Shown one piece after another: positions 7,845 to 11,001 of a DNA stretch of 11,001 nucleotides. Source of the DNA: Candidatus Methanomethylophilaceae archaeon. GTDB lineage: Archaea; Thermoplasmatota; Thermoplasmata; Methanomassiliicoccales; Methanomethylophilaceae. Below the pieces are notes generated by a model. The model had not been told where the DNA came from. It did not search any database and saw nothing but the letters and a program-made list of their open reading frames with translations. Position 1 is the stretch's first letter; each line of letters starts with the position of its first letter. The stretch covers positions 1-11,001 of the forward strand of contig JAFSYZ010000274.1 of assembly GCA_017455785.1 (NCBI GenBank). The letters are read 5' to 3'. A program made the translations under genes and the position numbers.

Positions 7845-8857
7845 TCATGCCTTCACCGATGGCGCGAATTTGTATACCTGGTGTCTGGTCAGCATCGCCC
7901 AGATTATGCATACGAGTTTCCTCATCGCCGCCGTCACCCCCTTCCAATGCGGCATGACCTCTTTCTTCCGCTTGTAGAATCTGGCCAGATCGCTGTCCGG
8001 ATAATACAGTGGATGTTTCACAACCACGTTCGCAAGGTACTTGCGAACAAACGGGTCACCCCGCTTGTTGATATGCCCATGCATATCACGTTCGCCTCCG
8101 GATTCATGTCTCGTGATCTTCAATCCGACATACGACACGAGACTCTCCGAGGTCTCGAATCTCTCTGCACCGTCGACAACGGTGTAGATTGTGGCGGCTG
8201 TCTGGATCCCGATCCCTTTGATCGACATGAGGTTCTTCACATCTTCGTTGTTCTTGAACAACGATTCCAATCCTTTCTTGGCCATCTCGATATGCTTTAT
8301 TACGGATTCCATCTCCTCGACCATGATTATCAGGGCCGGATGATCCAAGGATCTGAGATAATTCATCGCCTTTTCCGAATAGACCTTCTTCAATCTACCG
8401 GGAAGGTGGATGTCGAACATGTCCATGTATGCCTGGATCCTGAGATTCAGCTTATCCCTCTGTTCACTGCAGTCGTTCATCACTCTGCACAGCTCCTTCG
8501 CCTTCATCGAATCGATGTCGGCGAAGTGAGCCAAGGAGTATTCCCTACGGCCGGTGAAATGATCCTTGCACATCCTCGCCAGCTTGGTGGCATCCTCGAG
8601 ATCCGTCTTGAAATCCGTGTTGGATATCTCCGTAACACATCCGTTTCCCGTGTGGAGGCCCTTCACACGGTACCCTTTGTCCTTGAAGAAATGATATACT
8701 CTGTGAGCGGTGGTCAGATTCTCGAAGAGGATGTACGAATCCTCTGGAGAATAATGATCAAAGATGAAGGAGTATCCTTCATCGTTGGTTCCAAAATCGA
8801 TGATCTGGTCGATGACCTTTTCATCGTCGTTCATAACAACTGCGGTACAAATTAACT
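7845..8857 (-). CDS. IS110-family transposase, exon 2 (residues 10-346 of the spliced protein)
   Basis: The internal ATG at 8834 would give only 329 residues and would lack the first catalytic aspartate. The frame continues upstream through L-I-C-T-A-V-V to the intron boundary at 8857 and then meets a TAA (8879-8877) inside the intron. Joined to exon 1 it makes a 346-residue protein. The N-terminal DEDD (RuvC-like) domain has D7 in GIDVH, E55 in ILFEN, and D95 and D98 in KTDLEDA. A coiled middle region lies at about 115-215. The C-terminal Transposase_20 domain has IKGIGIQTA at about 222-230, LVSYVGL, and HESGG with S262, the likely catalytic serine, followed by INKRGDPFVRKYL. Length and spacing match full-length IS110 recombinases, which move an element by a bridge-RNA-guided reaction. 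No internal stop or frameshift is seen, so activity depends only on splicing. Confidence 0.88.
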
Positions 8858-8860
8858 GTT

Positions 8861-8895
8861 GAATAGGAACGAAGGGTTACCCCTTCGCCCCCTTC
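8861..8895 (-). ncRNA. Group II intron domain VI with bulged branch-point A
   Basis: GAAGGGGG (8895-8888) pairs with TTCCTATTC (8869-8861), leaving only the A at 8864 unpaired. CGAAGGG (8887-8881) pairs with CCCTTCG (8876-8870) around GTAA. The bulged A is the seventh nucleotide from the 3' end of the intron, where the lariat branch point normally sits. Confidence 0.9.
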
Positions 8896-10416
8896 TTAGA
8901 ACGGACCGTGCGTGTTTCCAAGCAATCCGCTCAGACCTCGGCACCCAGTTAACTGGGTGGCCATTTGGTTCTTGCATAGTCTCATCGTGTGATGTTTTCT
9001 GTCTTCGAAGTACTTTGTATTGAGATACGGGTTCTCCGATGCTTTCACTTTGATATGCCGTCTTATTGGCATATCCGCAAGCACGAACAACCTGTACTTA
9101 TCCGTGGCGAAAGACCATTTCCTATTCCCAATTTTCCTCCAGTATCTATCGAATCTCCATTTTCTTCCCTTCATTGGATGTCTTTTATCCGCCCAACGAG
9201 TCAGACATTCGACCACATAGTGGTCGATATCATGGAAGTCCACCTTTGCACACGTGGTGCGATGGTAATTACCCCAACCCATGATTACTGGATTCAGCAG
9301 CCATATCAGGTCGTCTTGATTCATTGGCACTCCCGTTTCCAGTATCAGGTTATGGAGTTTCTTTCTCATCGCCTTCATAGTTGCTTTCGATGGTCTGATT
9401 ATCATCTTCCCTTTGATTTTCCTGAAGGTCCATCCGAGGAAGTCGAATCCTTCTGTTATGTGCACGATTCTCGTCTTTTCCTGAGAGAATTCCAGTCCAC
9501 GTTCCTCTAGGAACGGGGCTAGAATTTCTTTGGCTTTCTCGACAAGCTCCCTTGTGGGGGCCGTCACTACGAGATCGTCCGCGTATCTTGTCAGACACGC
9601 CTTCTTGGATACCTTCGTCTTAACAAGTGATTCCATGCCATTCAGCGTCATATTGGCCAGAATTGGGCTGGCCACGCCTCCTTGAGGCGTGCCACTGTCG
9701 GTTGGGAACAATTTCTTGTTATAGACATATCCTGCCTTCAGGAACTGCCTGAGGACTAGTTTGTCCATCAGGATGTTATCAAGAAGCCATTGATGGGATA
9801 TGTTGTCGAAGCATCCGCGAATATCAGCATCCAGAACCCAGGGGTTCTGGCTCTTCTTCGAGGTGCATTTGAATATCTCCTCGCAGGCATCCTGACAGCA
9901 TCTTCCGATGCGGAATCCGTAGCTGTTCCTGTCCGCTGTCGCTTCCTGTATCGGGTCAAGGGCAAGCGCGTACAGTGCTTGCATTGCCCTGTCGTACATA
10001 GTTGGTATGCTCAGAGGCCTTAACTTCCCGGATTTCTTCGGGATGTAGATGCGTCTCAGTGGTTTTGCTCTGTACTTTCCTTTATTCAATTCCAGCACGG
10101 CATTATACTTCTCTTCTGGTGTGGACCAGAGAATTCCATCTACACCAGGAGTGTGTTTCCCTTTGTTGTCCTGGGAAACGGTCCTGACCGCTATCGCTCT
10201 GGCGTAGAACGATAGCGTCAAAAGGTGTTGGAGTTGTTTCACACGATTTATTCTGCCTTCACACATGGCCTTTGAAATCTTCCTTTGCAGACGTTTTGTT
10301 TGTTTTTCGGCTTCTTTCCAATCTATGGTCCCCCATGAACTGTTGTCGAGAGCCTTAGCTGACCTCTCACCTTTGTAGGGTGTTATTGTGAGTGTTTCGC
10401 TTTTATCGTCCTGCAT
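8896..10416 (-). CDS. ltrA: Group II intron-encoded reverse transcriptase/maturase, lacking an HNH endonuclease domain
   Basis: 506 residues from the ATG at 10416, which has an AGAAGGA Shine-Dalgarno-like sequence 5 bases upstream. An in-frame GTG at 10446 would add ten residues but has no such signal. The RT0 region at about 30-95 has the pattern W..IDW...E...LQ.KI.KA and ends GKHTPGVDG. RT motifs follow: IYIPKKSGKLRPLSIPT, DADIRGCFDNI (catalytic D198), GTPQGGVASPILANM (from about 242) and YADD at 278-281. The maturase X/thumb domain contains GWGNYHR at 380-386 and TRWADKRHP. After HIKVKASENPYLNTKYF the usual Cys-rich HNH endonuclease is absent; only about 35 residues remain. The protein assists splicing by binding the intron and would copy it into DNA during retrohoming. 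Without the endonuclease it would probably prime from a replication fork. The last 11 codons before the stop encode domain V of the intron RNA, an unusual overlap. Confidence 0.93.
   Translation of the reverse strand: MQDDKSETLTITPYKGERSAKALDNSSWGTIDWKEAEKQTKRLQRKISKAMCEGRINRVKQLQHLLTLSFYARAIAVRTVSQDNKGKHTPGVDGILWSTPEEKYNAVLELNKGKYRAKPLRRIYIPKKSGKLRPLSIPTMYDRAMQALYALALDPIQEATADRNSYGFRIGRCCQDACEEIFKCTSKKSQNPWVLDADIRGCFDNISHQWLLDNILMDKLVLRQFLKAGYVYNKKLFPTDSGTPQGGVASPILANMTLNGMESLVKTKVSKKACLTRYADDLVVTAPTRELVEKAKEILAPFLEERGLEFSQEKTRIVHITEGFDFLGWTFRKIKGKMIIRPSKATMKAMRKKLHNLILETGVPMNQDDLIWLLNPVIMGWGNYHRTTCAKVDFHDIDHYVVECLTRWADKRHPMKGRKWRFDRYWRKIGNRKWSFATDKYRLFVLADMPIRRHIKVKASENPYLNTKYFEDRKHHTMRLCKNQMATQLTGCRGLSGLLGNTHGPF
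8899..8932 (-). ncRNA. Group II intron domain V (catalytic hairpin)
   Basis: Exactly 34 nt: a 9-bp lower stem beginning GAGC (catalytic AGC triad), a two-base AC bulge on the 3' side, a 5-bp upper stem with one U-C mismatch, and a GAAA tetraloop. This is the canonical domain V form and binds the catalytic metal ions. It lies wholly inside the maturase reading frame, whose stop TAA (8898-8896) follows directly. Confidence 0.92.
8943..8958. repeat. Perfect 16-bp palindrome next to domain V
   Basis: ACCCAGTTAACTGGGT, extended by GGC/GCC after one unpaired base, ends about ten bases before domain V inside the maturase gene. As RNA it makes a stable hairpin, likely the 3' part of domain IV. Confidence 0.7.
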
Positions 10417-10664
10417 AGTTTTCCTTCTGCCTATGGCCCGTGGCACGTCTGCATCCTTTCGGATTGGCGCATGAGCGCCTATCCGTCACATTACATGACG
10501 GCTTTCGCTTCTTGCCACATCCTGTACCCTATGCCCTATCGCCTTTCCTCACGGTCAGGCTTCCTCCGTAGGAGGGCAAAGGGGTTTCCATGTTCATCAC
10601 GAAAGATAATTGTGTATGGTTTAGGCGCCATCTATGGTCCGGGCTCCGTTTGATGTTATTGTCC

Positions 10665-10691
10665 GTCGGATGTATACATAGACCATCCGAC
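10665..10691 (-). ncRNA. EBS1 stem-loop of the group II intron
   Basis: GTCGGATG (10691-10684) pairs perfectly with CATCCGAC (10672-10665). The 11-nt loop contains TATGTATA (10680-10673), which pairs with TGTACATA, the last 8 bases of exon 1 (10978-10971), with one G-U pair. This is the exon-recognition contact (EBS1/IBS1). Its position, about 290 nt into the intron, is usual for domain ID3. Confidence 0.85.
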
Positions 10692-10753
10692 CAGGGGCCT
10701 GCCTTTTTGGCTCATGCTTCCTGCTTCCGCAGACTGGTCATACCGCATGTTGG

Positions 10754-10759
10754 ATCGAT
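10754..10759 (-). other. Possible EBS2 of the group II intron
   Basis: ATCGAT at this place could pair with ATCGAT in exon 1 (10983-10978), directly upstream of IBS1. It lies about 75 nt 5' of EBS1, as expected, in an arm that could be closed by GCATG/CATGC. The hexamer is its own complement, so a chance match is quite possible. Confidence 0.4.
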
Positions 10760-10970
10760 CACGAACCCTCTTCGACGATTTGCTTACGCTCGCCATGCCA
10801 TACTTACCCTAGCTCCCTTCGGCTCATGACCTTCGCCTCGGGCTACATTGTCCCTGGGGCTCCACACCCTCGGATTGCTCCGAACGCATGCCCAGGTAGG
10901 GTCAGGGGGACTACGCCCTGACTACTCAGTTTTCACCTTTCATAATCCTCCGTAACGCTTCATGTCGCAC

Positions 10971-10998
10971 TATGTACATCGATTCCAATGTAGTTCAT
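10971..10998 (-). CDS. IS110-family transposase, exon 1 (MNYIGIDVH plus first base of codon 10)
   Basis: The minus strand reads ATG AAC TAC ATT GGA ATC GAT GTA CAT A, directly followed by GTGCG, the group II intron 5' consensus. The IS110 opening motif GIDVxK is therefore cut between His and Lys. Joining the final A to AG at 8857-8856 restores AAG (Lys10) and the continuous start MNYIGIDVHKLICTAVVM. Only three bases are visible before the ATG, so the ribosome binding site and promoter are outside the window. A 28-nt exon this short would not be found by ordinary gene calling. Confidence 0.85.
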
Positions 10999-11001
10999 GG
11001 C

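Larger units (their letters stand above)
8858..10970 (-). mobile_element. Group II intron (2113 nt) with ORF, inserted in the IS110 transposase gene
   Basis: The 5' end GTGCGAC at 10970 fits the GUGYG consensus and the 3' end is ...TTCAAC at 8858 (AY). The 5' half (10970 to about 10447) is densely folded RNA (domains I-III). The reverse transcriptase lies in domain IV. Domain V is 8932-8899 and domain VI is 8895-8861. Excision restores the transposase frame exactly, which fixes both boundaries. EBS1/IBS1 pairing is present. The intron looks full-length and competent for splicing. I read it as a IIB-like intron with a chloroplast-like (CL) type maturase; the class assignment is an inference from the protein and domain V. 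Confidence 0.92.
10447..10970 (-). ncRNA. Group II intron domains I-III (5' ribozyme half)
   Basis: This stretch of more than 500 bases has no credible gene and reads as folded RNA on the minus strand. Clear hairpins near its 3' side are CCGTCA/TGACGG (10501-10483), GGCGC/GCGCC (10479-10466) and ATCC-GAAA-GGAT (10464-10453). They follow GTGGCAAGAAGCGAAAGC, which resembles the domain III region of chloroplast-like introns. The EBS1 hairpin is at 10691-10665. Exact domain limits are not resolved. Confidence 0.75.
7625..11001 (-). mobile_element. IS110/IS1111-family insertion sequence interrupted by a group II intron; ends undefined
   Basis: The element comprises the split transposase gene (exon 1 at 10998-10971, exon 2 at 8857-7845), the intron between them and the structured 3' region. 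The transposase's 5' flank and the element's other end lie beyond 11001. The left limit given is only the end of the structured RNA; the real terminus may lie further left, in 7231-7624. IS110-family elements usually lack clear terminal inverted repeats and target duplications, so the ends cannot be read from one copy. Confidence 0.6.

Noticed and set aside
7740..8855. 371-residue open frame on the plus strand, antisense to transposase exon 2
   Set aside because: It lies entirely opposite a clear IS110 transposase, its protein is rich in His, Arg and Leu with no recognisable domain, and it has no promoter or ribosome binding signal. It is a shadow frame.
8835..8895. Interpretation of the transposase as a simple 5'-truncated pseudogene starting at 8834
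   Set aside because: The missing start is found at 10998-10971 on the far side of an intact group II intron, and the join restores the frame exactly.
10471..10829. Small plus-strand frames (10471-10653 and 10590-10829)
   Set aside because: They are antisense to the folded 5' half of the intron and have no coding features.

Overview
The window looks like an accessory, mobile-element-rich stretch of an archaeal genome. A member of the Methanomassiliicoccales or a related host-associated Thermoplasmatota is my best guess. The lineage is inferred from three things: a giant BspA-type leucine-rich-repeat surface protein, an archaeal TATA box (TATAAATA) about 26 bp before a start codon (a leaderless arrangement), and moderate GC with AT-rich spacers. 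A bacterium is not strictly excluded.

Layout. (1) Positions 1-5028 (+) are the 3' part of a very large BspA/LRR_5 repeat protein that is open at the left edge, followed by a strong hairpin-plus-T terminator. About 800 bp in its middle (roughly 1291-2090) are clearly AT-richer and lack the repeat, like a spliced-in module. (2) Positions 5068-5459 are an AT-rich spacer with no credible gene. (3) Position 5460-5711 (+) is a small two-helix membrane protein with its own TATA box. Position 5833-7167 (+) is an AlbA_2 (Schlafen-type)/HATPase_c_4/winged-helix protein of the 'RecG-like ATP-binding regulator' family. A 12-bp tandem repeat of five units starts 3 bp after its stop. (4) Positions 7231-7624 are non-coding with several hairpins. 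(5) Position 7625 to the right edge is, on the minus strand, an IS110/IS1111-family insertion sequence whose transposase gene is split by a 2113-nt group II intron carrying its own reverse transcriptase/maturase.

Main result. The transposase begins at 10998 (minus) with codons for MNYIGIDVH and is broken after the first base of the next codon. The intron runs from 10970 (5' GUGCG) to 8858 (3' ...UUCAAC). Precise removal gives MNYIGIDVHKLICTAVVM..., a full 346-residue IS110 transposase with its DEDD residues at D7, E55, D95 and D98. The intron sits inside the sequence coding for the first catalytic aspartate motif. It has a canonical 34-nt domain V, a domain VI with a bulged branch-point A seven nucleotides from the 3' end, and an EBS1 hairpin loop pairing over 8 bp with the last 8 exon bases. 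The maturase reading frame runs straight through domain V and stops at the codon immediately after it. Downstream of the transposase stop, about 200 nt (7625-7824) fold into a series of hairpins and a branched structure. This is a candidate IS110/IS1111 bridge RNA.

How the parts work together (inference): the transposase can be made only if the intron splices. The IS110 element is therefore dependent on the intron-encoded maturase, and the intron is carried by a mobile host and targets that host's most conserved motif.
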